Assembly: GCA_965230335.1 (NCBI GenBank)
Contig: CBDDKS010000006.1
Coordinates: 1,302,001-1,366,000 of the forward strand
Direction of reading: 5' to 3'
Length of the DNA stretch: 64,000 nt
Origin: CBDDKS01 sp965230335
GTDB taxonomy: Bacteria; Pseudomonadota; Gammaproteobacteria; Enterobacterales; Kangiellaceae
How positions within the stretch are numbered: the stretch's first letter is position 1; each line of letters opens with the position of its first letter. The notes beneath the pieces were generated by a model. That model worked only from the letters and a program-made list of their open reading frames with translations. It was not told the origin of the DNA and did not search any database. A program made the position numbers and the translations under genes. Shown piece after piece: positions 19,082-28,647 of this stretch.

Positions 19082-19990
19082 TTAATTCGTTAAATCCGGC
19101 TCAAAAAAGCACCAGCGTACATTGGTAAATTCTTCCTTAAAGGCTTTTTCAACGGTATTAATATCCTGCAACAGTTGATTGACGTTGTTGGTTTCTGACA
19201 TTTTCGCTTTGATGGCCACCATCACATCATTACCAAGGTGTGTTGCTATCATATGATAAACATCATTAATTTCTGAACGCTCAACAAGAAAAGTTTTCAT
19301 GGCTTTTTCAATATGAGGTTCAACACCTTCACCAATCAACAATGATTTGACTTCGATACCAATAAAAATAGCAACAATAATTAACAAAATACCTATCGCC
19401 ATGCTCCCCAAAGCATCATACATTGGGTTACCGGTAATCATAGCTACAACCACAGCACATAGGGCAAATACCAACCCAATCATAGCGGCTAAATCTTCTC
19501 CAAAAATCACCAGGAGTTCACTTTGTCGACTTTCTTTAAACCACTGCCAATAAGAACGCCCATACAAAACTTTTTTAACTTCTTTTACACAGGCAAAAAA
19601 TGAAATGCCTTCTGCCACTATGGCAAAAGTCAAAACACCGACGGCTATCCAGGGTGACTTTAACGCTTCGGGATGTTGAAATTTATGCCAGCCTTCATAT
19701 AACGCAAATAATCCACCAGCAGAAAATAACATTAAAGCAACGATAAATGACCAAAAATAAATAGTACGTCCATGACCTAAAGGCGCACCTGCTGCTACAG
19801 GTTTTTTAGAACGCTTAAGGCCATACAATAATAAACCCTGATTACTGCTATCGACCACAGAGTGGATAGATTCTGCCAGCATAGAACCTGAACCAGTAAT
19901 AATAAATGCAGCAAACTTTGCAACAGCAATCGATAGGTTTGCAGATAATGCATAAATAATAGACTTAACAGAATCAGCACCACCAGCCAT
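19082..19990 (-). CDS. cation diffusion facilitator (Zn/Fe/Mn efflux) transporter
   Basis: A 302-residue inner-membrane antiporter that would export divalent metal ions in exchange for protons. The first helices carry AESIHSVVDSSNQGLLLYG (metal-site His and Asp residues in helix 2), the loop GHGRTIYFWSF, and later GEDLAAMIGLVFA in helix 5. A cytoplasmic C-terminal domain with VERSEINDVYHM follows. The sequence resembles the ZnT9-like branch. GGGGAT stands before the ATG. It begins 44 nt after the MscS gene and may be read through from the nuo transcript. Confidence 0.92.
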   Translation of the reverse strand: MAGGADSVKSIIYALSANLSIAVAKFAAFIITGSGSMLAESIHSVVDSSNQGLLLYGLKRSKKPVAAGAPLGHGRTIYFWSFIVALMLFSAGGLFALYEGWHKFQHPEALKSPWIAVGVLTFAIVAEGISFFACVKEVKKVLYGRSYWQWFKESRQSELLVIFGEDLAAMIGLVFALCAVVVAMITGNPMYDALGSMAIGILLIIVAIFIGIEVKSLLIGEGVEPHIEKAMKTFLVERSEINDVYHMIATHLGNDVMVAIKAKMSETNNVNQLLQDINTVEKAFKEEFTNVRWCFFEPDLTN

Positions 19991-20033
19991 AGGGATCCCC
20001 TTTATATTTTTTTACTTAAATTTAAAGTTTGTT

Positions 20034-21167
20034 TTATTTCGGTTCTATATGTCTAACATAGACATCTTGTTTTGGATAAGGAATTTCTATTCCTGCCTGA
20101 TTTAAAGCATTATACACTTGCTCATTTAGCAAATCACTGACTTTGCCTCTCAATTCCGGCTCTTCTACCCAACACAATAATTCAAAATTTAATCCTGAAT
20201 CACCAAAAGTTCTGAATCTTACCCGAGGTTCAGGATTGATACAAATATCTTTATTGTTTTTTGTGACCGACAATAATACGTCACGAATTTTCTCAACCGA
20301 TGAACCATAAGCCAAGCCCACCTGAATACGAATACGATATTTTTCATGAGGCCCTGCTGTTTCATTTATAATTTTACTGTTTCCCATAATGGCATTAGGT
20401 ACAGTCACTTCCACATCGTCACGAGTTAAAATACGAGTACTGCGTATACCAATATGCGTCACTTTTCCTCGCTCTCCACTGTCCAAAACAATATAGTCTC
20501 CGATTTTATAGGGCGCATCTGCCATAATAAAAATACCCGCAAATAGATTCGCCATAGTATCTTTGGCAGCAAGAGACATAGCTAATCCCATAATTCCAGC
20601 TGAAGCAACAATAGGACCGACATTAATATTCCATAAAACCAAAATAAAATAAATTCCAATCACATAGGATAATATCACCAGGAAGTTCTCAAACAAGGGT
20701 AACGTTCTTTTTTGTATAAACCTTGGACCCTTGTTTGAATGTGCACTACTTCGTAATAAATAACGCATCATACTGACAGCAAAGATTAACCAGAATAATA
20801 CCAAAAAGCTTAATGTGGCTGACTCTAACCTTTCTGCCCAGTTTTCTGAAAGTAATCGCTTTAAACCTGAATTACAAGCAAATAAAAAAACACTCCAAAA
20901 AACTGGTGTTTTTAATTTCTCGACAAGTAAATCATCAAATTGGTTTTTGGTTTTTGATGCACCGTGTTTAATCACACGATTAATGATAAAGATAATGAGC
21001 TTGGCACCAAGATAACCCACGAAAATCCATAAAAATAATTTAATCCATACAAGGTGTTCACTCAAAATACCTAATGACATTTGATCCAATAGTTTATCGA
21101 ACCATTGGTCAAACCAAGATATTTCTATCGTATCTTCCCCAGGTTTCTCTATTTCTTCAGAAAACAT
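20034..21167 (-). CDS. small-conductance mechanosensitive channel (MscS family)
   Basis: A 377-residue channel protein. Several N-terminal hydrophobic helices are followed by the pore-lining helix (VGPIVASAGIMGLAMSLAAKD, about residues 188-207), then the beta domain with YKIGDYIVLDSGERGKV and VTVPNAIMGNSKIIN, and a C-terminal alpha/beta part. It would open on membrane tension to release solutes. The ATG is only 3 nt beyond the nuoN stop, so translation is probably coupled to the complex I operon, which is unusual company for a mechanosensitive channel. Confidence 0.93.
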   Translation of the reverse strand: MFSEEIEKPGEDTIEISWFDQWFDKLLDQMSLGILSEHLVWIKLFLWIFVGYLGAKLIIFIINRVIKHGASKTKNQFDDLLVEKLKTPVFWSVFLFACNSGLKRLLSENWAERLESATLSFLVLFWLIFAVSMMRYLLRSSAHSNKGPRFIQKRTLPLFENFLVILSYVIGIYFILVLWNINVGPIVASAGIMGLAMSLAAKDTMANLFAGIFIMADAPYKIGDYIVLDSGERGKVTHIGIRSTRILTRDDVEVTVPNAIMGNSKIINETAGPHEKYRIRIQVGLAYGSSVEKIRDVLLSVTKNNKDICINPEPRVRFRTFGDSGLNFELLCWVEEPELRGKVSDLLNEQVYNALNQAGIEIPYPKQDVYVRHIEPK

Positions 21168-21170
21168 ACA

Positions 21171-22613
21171 TCACATAATTTGATAAAGATAATCCGTTAA
21201 GGCAGCAAAACAATATTGTCGGATGGTTTCTGGCATTAAACCCAAAATCAGCAACGCCAAACAATTGAAAGTAATAGCAAAACGAATACTGCGACTGGGC
21301 ACAAATAAAAATTCTTTTTGCTCTTCATCAAAGAAAGCCAATTTAATGACTCTTAAATAATAATACAAGCCAATAACAGAAAAAATAACTGCATAAACAG
21401 CTATACCCGTATGCCCCGAAGCAATCAATGCTTTAAAGATTTCTAATTTTGGCCAAAAACCGATCAGTGGTGGAATACCCGCCATTGACAACATCACTAA
21501 CGCCAATGAAAAAGCATACCACATATTTTTTTTAGCCAAACCTTTAAAATCGTCTAATGACTCACACTCAAAACCCACTCGGCTCATTAATATTAATAAA
21601 CCGAAAGCAGCCAATGTCATAATTGCATAAACAATCACGTAGTACATGGAAGCAACATAACCTTCAACATAAAAACCCAAAATAAAATATCCCATATGGG
21701 CAATACCCGAATAAGCCAGGAGTCGCTTAAAATTAGTTTGTGTAATAGCAATCACATTTCCTAAAGCAATAGATAACATGCCGGCAATTAACAACATTTG
21801 CGACCAATCATGAGAAAAACCGGACAACCCATCCAATAATAATCGTATGGCAAAACCATAACCTGCAATTTTAGGCACACTAGCTAAAAAGGCTGTTACC
21901 GATGTGGGCGCACCATGATATACATCCGGGATCCACATATGAAAAGGCACTAACCCTAATTTAAAAGCCAAACCGGCAATAAAAAAGATAATAGCAAAAC
22001 GAGCCAGCCAAACCATTTCACCCTGTGCACCAATAGCTTCCTGTATGGCTTCTAATCTTAAATGCCCTGTAATACCATATAAGAGTGACATACCATAGAG
22101 CAAAAAACCCGATGCAATGGCACCTGTTACAAAATATTTAATCGCTGCTTCCGGTGCCCGACGATCATCACGTTGCATAGCAACCAGCGCATACAAACAT
22201 AATGCCAAAAGTTCTACACCAATATATAAACTCAACAGGCTATGAGCAGAAACCATGACCATCATGCCTAATATGGAAAATAATGTCAGCACATAATATT
22301 CGCCACGTAAAAACTGACGACTGTTAATAAAAACACGTGCATATAACAAAGCAATCATGCTCAATAAAACAATCGTTAATTTAAGATAGATGGATAAAGA
22401 ATCAACGATATAGTGCCCAAAGAATTCTATGGCTTTATGCGCCTCAATGTTCGACGCTAATACAATAAACAAGCCAGCCAATCCTAACTGCGATACAACA
22501 TAGCAATAGCGTTTTTCTTTATCTTTTGACAATAAATCAATCAGTAGAACCAGGCAGGCCAATACCAAAATAAATATTTCTGGTAACAAAGGAGATAAAT
22601 TAACAGAACTCAT
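21171..22613 (-). CDS. nuoN: NADH-quinone oxidoreductase subunit N
   Basis: A proton-pumping antiporter-like membrane subunit of complex I, 480 residues with about 14 helices. Typical stretches are LLALCLYALVAMQR, the Lys-containing helix EAAIKYFVTGAIASGFLLYG and AFKLGLVPFHMWIPDVYHGAPTS (broken helix region). The ATG overlaps the nuoM stop by one base (TAATG). It is the last nuo gene, and the MscS gene follows 3 nt later. Confidence 0.97.
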   Translation of the reverse strand: MSSVNLSPLLPEIFILVLACLVLLIDLLSKDKEKRYCYVVSQLGLAGLFIVLASNIEAHKAIEFFGHYIVDSLSIYLKLTIVLLSMIALLYARVFINSRQFLRGEYYVLTLFSILGMMVMVSAHSLLSLYIGVELLALCLYALVAMQRDDRRAPEAAIKYFVTGAIASGFLLYGMSLLYGITGHLRLEAIQEAIGAQGEMVWLARFAIIFFIAGLAFKLGLVPFHMWIPDVYHGAPTSVTAFLASVPKIAGYGFAIRLLLDGLSGFSHDWSQMLLIAGMLSIALGNVIAITQTNFKRLLAYSGIAHMGYFILGFYVEGYVASMYYVIVYAIMTLAAFGLLILMSRVGFECESLDDFKGLAKKNMWYAFSLALVMLSMAGIPPLIGFWPKLEIFKALIASGHTGIAVYAVIFSVIGLYYYLRVIKLAFFDEEQKEFLFVPSRSIRFAITFNCLALLILGLMPETIRQYCFAALTDYLYQIM

Positions 22614-24145
22614 TATAAATCACCTTTTGTCGGTATCAATTTGGATTGAATACCTTGATCAATCAAATGTTCAACAGAGGTATTCATCACATCTAACAAT
22701 GGTGAAGGCCAAACACCAAACAAAATAATAAAAATAACCAAGCTGGTAAAAATTAATTTTTCACGTATGGTGATATCTTTTAGCAAAGACACTTTTGCAT
22801 GCACAATTTCTCCAAACATGACCCTTCGATACATCCACAATGAATAAGCGGCACCTAAAATCAAAGTGGTTCCAGCAATAATTGCATACCAGGGATTCAC
22901 TTGAAATGTTGCCAAAATAACGAAAAATTCGCCAACAAAACCTGAAGTGCCTGGTAAGCCTGAATTCGCCATAGCAAATAGCATAAAGAATCCTGCAAAT
23001 GTAGGCATCACATTAGCAACGCCACCATAATCCTCTAATTGTCGACTGTGCATGCGATCATATAAAACACCAATACACAAAAATAATGCACCAGAAATAA
23101 AGCCATGGGAAATCATCTGAACAAAAGCACCTTGTATACCCATAATGGCAGCATCACGATGACCATTTTGCATTAAACCAAATACAATAAAACATCCTAA
23201 AACAACAAAACCCATATGAGCAATGGATGAATAAGCAATCAGTTTCTTCATATCCTTTTGTACCAAAGCAACTAAACCGATATAAACAATGGCAATCAAT
23301 GCCAATATAGCCATGGTATCTGCCCAATAAAAAGCAGCATCAGGCGTAACAGGTAAACTGAAACGAATAAAGCCGTAAGCCCCCATTTTTAACATAATGG
23401 CAGCAAGAACAACTGAACCACCGGTTGGTGCTTCAACATGAGCGTCCGGCAACCAGGTATGTACTGGCCACATAGGTATTTTCACAGCAAAAGCCAGTAA
23501 AAAGGCTGCAAAGATATAATGCTGACTTTGCATGGATAATTTTATGTTATGCAAATCTGTAATAACAAAACTTTTTGCCTGATCTCCAAGATAAATCAAT
23601 GCTACCAACATCATGACCGAACCGAAAAAAGTATAAAGGAAAAATTTTATCGTGGCATAAACCCGGTTTTTCCCACCCCAAATACCAATAATTAAAAACA
23701 TGGGGACTAACATAATTTCCCAGAAAACATAAAACAAAATAGCATCTGCTGCGGCAAAAACACCATTCATTAGTCCAGACATCATTAAAAAAGTGGCTAA
23801 ATATAAATTAATCTGTTTTTTAACCGACCACCAAGCAGCAGCAATCACAATCACAGTAATCAATGACGTTAACATAATCAATGGCAAAGAGAAGCCATCC
23901 ACACCCAAAAAATAATCTATATTTAATGATGAAATCCAGGGTTCTTTTTCAGTAAATTGTAATGTATGGATTGTCTGATCAAAATGAATATAAACAGGCA
24001 AAGTCAGTAAAAATGTCAATACTGCAAAAATCATAGCCAGCCAACGTGCTGCCAGAGTATTTTTTTCAGGCACACCTAACAAAATGATGCCACTTCCAAT
24101 GATTGGCAACCAAATTAATAAACTTAGCCAGGGGATTTCTTGCAT
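22613..24145 (-). CDS. nuoM: NADH-quinone oxidoreductase subunit M
   Basis: A second antiporter-like pump subunit of complex I, 510 residues. Visible markers are FYVFWEIMLVPMFLIIGIWGG (with the conserved Glu of helix 5), the Lys in YATIKFFLYTFFGS and the PVHTWLPDAHVEAPTGGSV segment, which is the discontinuous helix 7. SYSSIAHMGFV follows. It starts 15 nt after nuoL and overlaps nuoN by one base. Confidence 0.97.
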   Translation of the reverse strand: MQEIPWLSLLIWLPIIGSGIILLGVPEKNTLAARWLAMIFAVLTFLLTLPVYIHFDQTIHTLQFTEKEPWISSLNIDYFLGVDGFSLPLIMLTSLITVIVIAAAWWSVKKQINLYLATFLMMSGLMNGVFAAADAILFYVFWEIMLVPMFLIIGIWGGKNRVYATIKFFLYTFFGSVMMLVALIYLGDQAKSFVITDLHNIKLSMQSQHYIFAAFLLAFAVKIPMWPVHTWLPDAHVEAPTGGSVVLAAIMLKMGAYGFIRFSLPVTPDAAFYWADTMAILALIAIVYIGLVALVQKDMKKLIAYSSIAHMGFVVLGCFIVFGLMQNGHRDAAIMGIQGAFVQMISHGFISGALFLCIGVLYDRMHSRQLEDYGGVANVMPTFAGFFMLFAMANSGLPGTSGFVGEFFVILATFQVNPWYAIIAGTTLILGAAYSLWMYRRVMFGEIVHAKVSLLKDITIREKLIFTSLVIFIILFGVWPSPLLDVMNTSVEHLIDQGIQSKLIPTKGDL

Positions 24146-24160
24146 AAAACGCTTTTTACC

Positions 24161-26128
24161 TTAATGAGTTCTGATATATAACCAAATAAATATGGACAAT
24201 AAACCCAGTAACATAACCAATGCATAGTGATATAAATAACCGGTTTGTAATTGTCGAATAATATTTGAGAAAATATGAATTGTTTTTGCTGAACCATTAA
24301 TGATTAAGCCATCAATTAATCGTTGATCACTCCATTTCCAAAGTCCATGACCCAGCTTCAGGCCATACTTGACCAAGAAGCCCTGATTAAACGCATCAAA
24401 ATAATATTTGTTTTCCAGAAGCTTTGTAATCGGTGCAAAGTATTTTGATAGTTGTGTTTTTAACTGAGGTTTTGCCATATAAAGGACATAGGCCGTTGCA
24501 ATACCCAAAACCATAAACCAAAAAGGTAAATGCAGAAATGCATTTAAACCAAAAGACCAGACATCAGAAAAGTGTGGTGCAACAGTTGCCAAACTATCAT
24601 GACTGGGTTTTACCAGAATGACATTATCAAAGAAATCTTTGAATAAAAATAAATCAACACCCCACCACGACAGGCAAATAGAAGGAATCGCCAATATCAT
24701 TAAAGGAATAATAACCACTCTGGGAGATTCCTGAAGATGTGAACGCGTATGCTCATTCATACGTTCTTTGGTATGAAACACTAAAAAGTATAATCGCATA
24801 CTATATAGTGCAGTAAAAAAGACACCGAATAATAAACAGTAAAAAGCAAAACTTGATCCAGTTATCGAAGATGCATGTACTGATTCAATAATCATATCTT
24901 TTGAATAAAAACCTGAGAAAAATGGCATACCAATTAAAGCTAAGGTTCCTATTAGAAAAACAATATGTGTTATGGGCATATATCGTTTTAGGTTGCCCAT
25001 TTTTTGTATATCCTGAATGTGATGCATACCAATAATGACAGAGCCAGCAGCAAGAAATAATAGCGCTTTAAAAAAGGCATGAGTCACTAAATGAAAAATA
25101 CTGGCAGCATAAGCCGATGCACCCAGAGCAGCAACCATATAACCTAATTGTGATAATGTTGAATAGGCAATAACCCGTTTAATATCATTTTGAATAATTC
25201 CCATAAGCCCCATTAAAAATGCAGTAAGTGCGCCAATAATCAAAACAAATGACAAAGCCGTTGTCGATAATTCAAACAGTGGTGACATGCGAGCCACCAT
25301 AAATATACCAGCAGTGACCATGGTTGCTGCATGTATTAATGCAGAAATAGGTGTCGGACCTTCCATTGAATCCGGTAACCAAACATGTAATGGAATTTGT
25401 GCAGACTTTCCCATTGCCCCGATAAACAAACAAATACAAATAAAGGTAATGACAGACCACTCCCCCAGGCCTATAGAAATAATACCACCACCATCATGTA
25501 TCATTTTGGCTTCTGTAAAAACAGTATGGTAATCCAATGTTCCAAAAACATAGAGCACTGCTGCAATACCGATTAAAAAACCTAAATCACCAACACGATT
25601 AATAAGGAATGCTTTTAAATTTGCAAAAACAGCCGAATCTTTCTTAAACCAAAAACCTATCAATAAATAAGATACCAACCCAACAGCTTCCCATCCAAAA
25701 AATAACTGTAAGAAATTATTGGATAACACCAACATAAGCATAGCAAATGTGAATAGGGATAAATAACAAAAAAATCTCTGATAACCAGGATCATCTTTCA
25801 TATATCCAATAGTATAAATATGTACCATCAGAGAAACAAAAGTTACAATAGAAATCATGACTGCACTTAAACTATCAATCAAGAATCCAATTTCCAAAGA
25901 TAAATCACCTAAAGCACCCCATTGATACAAAACAATATTTTGTGAAGTTAATGTGCCTTCAATAAACCCCCAAAATAATTGCAGTGAAAAAAAGCAAGAA
26001 ACACCCACACCAAAAATAGTCAGTCGATGAGCACCAGCACGCCCAATGGAATGGCCGAGTAACCCAACAATCACTGCTGCTAACAACGGTAAAAAAGTGA
26101 TAATGATTAATTTAAGTTCTACACCCAT
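24161..26128 (-). CDS. nuoL: NADH-quinone oxidoreductase subunit L
   Basis: The largest antiporter-like pump subunit of complex I, 655 residues, ending with the long lateral helix and a final membrane anchor. Motifs include LFFGWEAVGLVSYLLIGFW, NRVGDLGFLIG and PLHVWLPDSMEGPTPISALIHAATMV. Length is normal for bacterial NuoL. It lies 30 nt behind nuoK and 15 nt before nuoM. Confidence 0.97.
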   Translation of the reverse strand: MGVELKLIIITFLPLLAAVIVGLLGHSIGRAGAHRLTIFGVGVSCFFSLQLFWGFIEGTLTSQNIVLYQWGALGDLSLEIGFLIDSLSAVMISIVTFVSLMVHIYTIGYMKDDPGYQRFFCYLSLFTFAMLMLVLSNNFLQLFFGWEAVGLVSYLLIGFWFKKDSAVFANLKAFLINRVGDLGFLIGIAAVLYVFGTLDYHTVFTEAKMIHDGGGIISIGLGEWSVITFICICLFIGAMGKSAQIPLHVWLPDSMEGPTPISALIHAATMVTAGIFMVARMSPLFELSTTALSFVLIIGALTAFLMGLMGIIQNDIKRVIAYSTLSQLGYMVAALGASAYAASIFHLVTHAFFKALLFLAAGSVIIGMHHIQDIQKMGNLKRYMPITHIVFLIGTLALIGMPFFSGFYSKDMIIESVHASSITGSSFAFYCLLFGVFFTALYSMRLYFLVFHTKERMNEHTRSHLQESPRVVIIPLMILAIPSICLSWWGVDLFLFKDFFDNVILVKPSHDSLATVAPHFSDVWSFGLNAFLHLPFWFMVLGIATAYVLYMAKPQLKTQLSKYFAPITKLLENKYYFDAFNQGFLVKYGLKLGHGLWKWSDQRLIDGLIINGSAKTIHIFSNIIRQLQTGYLYHYALVMLLGLLSIFIWLYIRTH

Positions 26129-26158
26129 ATGTCACTGTGCCTATTTGATTTAAATAGC

Positions 26159-26464
26159 TTAACCTTTCAGTTTATTTAGTGTTTCTACATCAATGGTTGA
26201 ACGATTACGGAAGATAGCCACTAAAATAGCTAACCCGATAGCGGCTTCAGCGGCTGCAATAGTCAGTATAAAAAACACAAAAATCTGACCTTGCAAATCA
26301 TTTAGGTAATGACTAAATGCAATAAAATTAATATTCACTGACAATAGCATTAACTCTATACACATTAATAAAGTAATTACATTTTTTCGATTAATGATAA
26401 TACCTGCCACACTAATTGCGAATAGAATCGCAGCGACAATCAAGTAATCTGATAAACTAATCAC
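26159..26464 (-). CDS. nuoK: NADH-quinone oxidoreductase subunit K
   Basis: A 101-residue, three-helix subunit (MrpC/ND4L-like) of the complex I membrane arm. The conserved Glu residues of the proton path are visible in LLMCIELMLLSVN and in the third helix LTIAAAEAAIGLAI. It overlaps the end of nuoJ by 8 bases, a normal arrangement for coupled translation. Confidence 0.97.
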   Translation of the reverse strand: MISLSDYLIVAAILFAISVAGIIINRKNVITLLMCIELMLLSVNINFIAFSHYLNDLQGQIFVFFILTIAAAEAAIGLAILVAIFRNRSTIDVETLNKLKG

Positions 26465-27092
26465 GTGATGCTCCTTTATTTTTCTTTTTCTTCACAGGGT
26501 CAACTTTCATAATACGCAGCCGTGTTTCTTTATTGGCTTGAACCTGACGGTCAATGTCCTGACTTTTTCTGGAGCGTTTTCCTCTAAAGGTCAAACTGAT
26601 TGCTGCAATAATGGCAACCAATAAAATAACGGCTGCCAATTCAAATGCATAAAAATACTCTGTATAAATTAAACGCCCTAATTCACGAACATTACTGTAA
26701 TCTGCATCATGCTTGACAGGTTTCGAATATTTTTCAACATCCAATCCAAAATGTGAATGACCCACTAACCAATGTAATAAATATAAAAAACCTGCAGAAA
26801 CGGCTAGTGCAACAGGAAATATTCGCGTCATACCCTGACGTAAAATAGAATGCTTGATATCCAGCATCATGACAACAAACAGGAAAAGCACCATCACAGC
26901 GCCGACATAAACCAGAATTAATGTAACGGCTAAAAATTCTGCTTCTAATAATAACCAAAGTACTGCTGATGAAAAAAAACTTAAAATTAAAAATAAAACG
27001 GCTTTCACTGTATTTTTAGAAACAATGACCGTAATAGCAGATGCTATTAATAATAACGAAAAACCATAAAAAACAATTTTTTCAAAACTCAT
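26457..27092 (-). CDS. nuoJ: NADH-quinone oxidoreductase subunit J
   Basis: A five-helix membrane subunit (ND6-like) that lines the central proton axis of complex I, 211 residues. The ILVYVGAVMVLFLFVVMML helix with the conserved pi-bulge region and the YFYAFELAAVILLVAIIAAI helix are typical. The C-terminal tail is highly basic (KVDPVKKKKNKG) and somewhat longer than in many relatives. The ATG overlaps the nuoI stop by one base. Confidence 0.96.
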   Translation of the reverse strand: MSFEKIVFYGFSLLLIASAITVIVSKNTVKAVLFLILSFFSSAVLWLLLEAEFLAVTLILVYVGAVMVLFLFVVMMLDIKHSILRQGMTRIFPVALAVSAGFLYLLHWLVGHSHFGLDVEKYSKPVKHDADYSNVRELGRLIYTEYFYAFELAAVILLVAIIAAISLTFRGKRSRKSQDIDRQVQANKETRLRIMKVDPVKKKKNKGASRD

Positions 27093-27583
27093 TATCGATA
27101 CTCAGCATCAATGGCACGATCAGCAGCGATCTGCTCTTCATACTTGTCACCAATTGCCAGCAATTTTGCTTTTGTCATAATGTGTTCACCTCGTTTTTCG
27201 AAGTGATAATCAAAAATAGGGGTTTCAACAATGGAATCCACCGGACAAGATTCTTCACACAAACCACAATAAATGCATTTGAACAAATCAATTTCATATT
27301 TTGTTGTACGACGACTGCCATCACCTTCTCTGGGACCTGCCTCAATGGTAATGGCCAAAGCCGGGCAAACAGCTTCACACAATTTACAGGCAATACAGCG
27401 CTCTTCACCATTAGGATAACGTCGCAAAGCATGCAGTCCTCTAAATCGAGGAGAAATAGGTGTTGTTTCCTCTGGATATTGCACAGTTATTTTTCGTTTC
27501 CATAAATGACGTCCAGTAACACTCAATCCCTGTAATAATTCCACCAGAAAAAAAGTTTTAAAAAAATGTCTCAGACGATTCAT
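27092..27583 (-). CDS. nuoI: NADH-quinone oxidoreductase subunit I
   Basis: The ferredoxin-like subunit carrying clusters N6a and N6b of the complex I peripheral arm. Both tetranuclear iron-sulfur motifs are intact: CIACKLCEAVCP and CIYCGLCEESCPVD. An N-terminal amphipathic helix (FKTFFLVELLQGL) sits on the membrane. I chose ATG at 27583 (163 residues); the frame is open from a TTG at 27592, which would add only three residues. Confidence 0.96.
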   Translation of the reverse strand: MNRLRHFFKTFFLVELLQGLSVTGRHLWKRKITVQYPEETTPISPRFRGLHALRRYPNGEERCIACKLCEAVCPALAITIEAGPREGDGSRRTTKYEIDLFKCIYCGLCEESCPVDSIVETPIFDYHFEKRGEHIMTKAKLLAIGDKYEEQIAADRAIDAEYR

Positions 27584-27612
27584 GCTAGGCAACCTGATAT
27601 AGATAATATGAA

Positions 27613-28647
27613 TTAAACATGATTACCCCAAAACCAAAATGGTGATTTAATCCAAATCGCCAGTACTGCAATCCAAACAATGGTCAGCGGGATAAATATC
27701 TTCCATCCTAATCGCATGATCTGATCATATCGAAAACGTGGAAAGGTAGCCCGTAACCATAACAACATAAACAAGAAGAAACTGGCTTTTAGTAGCAACC
27801 ACAATGTTCCTGGTATCCAGGCTGTCCAGTCTTCCAGATAAGGAATCCCCTGAAAAGGAGACAACCAACCGCCAAAAAACATAAGTGCTGTTAAGCATGA
27901 AATTAAAATCATGTTGGCGTATTCTGCGAGGAAGAATAATGAAAAGGCCATACCGGCATATTCAACATGAAAGCCAGCGACAATTTCTGATTCGCCTTCT
28001 GGCAAATCAAAAGGCGCTCTATTGGTTTCAGCGACACCGGATATCCAATAAATAACCAATAAAGGAAATAAAGGAATAAAATACCAACTCAAAACGCTGC
28101 CTGATTGCCCTAAAACAATGTCTCCCAAATTCATACTATTGGAACACATCAATACACCCACTAATGCAAATCCCATAGCAATTTCATAAGAAACAATTTG
28201 TGATGCCGAACGCAGTGCACCTAAAAAAGCATATTTTGAATTGGAAGCCCATCCTGCAATGATAATTCCATACACGGAAATGGAGGTCATCGCCAACAAA
28301 TAGAGTAAGCCAACATCAATATCTGCCAACACCAAACCGGCATCAAACGGCACCACAGCCCAGGCAGCAAATGAGGGCCCAATAAATAAAATAGGTCCAA
28401 TCACAAATAATATTTTATTGGCCCCTGAAGGAATAATAATTTCCTTACTGAGTAATTTAATCACATCTGCGAAAGGTTGTAACCAACCCTTGGGACCAAC
28501 CCGGTTAGGACCGAGTCTTAATTGCATATATCCTATAATCTTACGTTCAGCATAAGTGGTATAAGCCACAGCCAAAATGAGTGGCCCAAGAATAAAGGCA
28601 ATCTTAAGTAAAATAGAAATTAAGTTTTCTATCCACTCCAGAATCAT
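27613..28647 (-). CDS. nuoH: NADH-quinone oxidoreductase subunit H
   Basis: A 344-residue, eight-helix membrane subunit forming the quinone entry chamber of complex I. Diagnostic stretches are YAERKIIGYMQLRLGPNRVG, then GWASNSKYAFLGALRSASQ, and APFDLPEGESEIVAGFHVEY (charged loop). The ATG at 28647 overlaps the nuoG stop by 4 bases. Confidence 0.97.
   Translation of the reverse strand: MILEWIENLISILLKIAFILGPLILAVAYTTYAERKIIGYMQLRLGPNRVGPKGWLQPFADVIKLLSKEIIIPSGANKILFVIGPILFIGPSFAAWAVVPFDAGLVLADIDVGLLYLLAMTSISVYGIIIAGWASNSKYAFLGALRSASQIVSYEIAMGFALVGVLMCSNSMNLGDIVLGQSGSVLSWYFIPLFPLLVIYWISGVAETNRAPFDLPEGESEIVAGFHVEYAGMAFSLFFLAEYANMILISCLTALMFFGGWLSPFQGIPYLEDWTAWIPGTLWLLLKASFFLFMLLWLRATFPRFRYDQIMRLGWKIFIPLTIVWIAVLAIWIKSPFWFWGNHV

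Noticed and set aside
27041..27505. 154-codon open frame on the plus strand over nuoI and nuoJ
   Set aside because: Antisense to two certain complex I genes; its Cys/Thr-rich product is the mirror of their codons.
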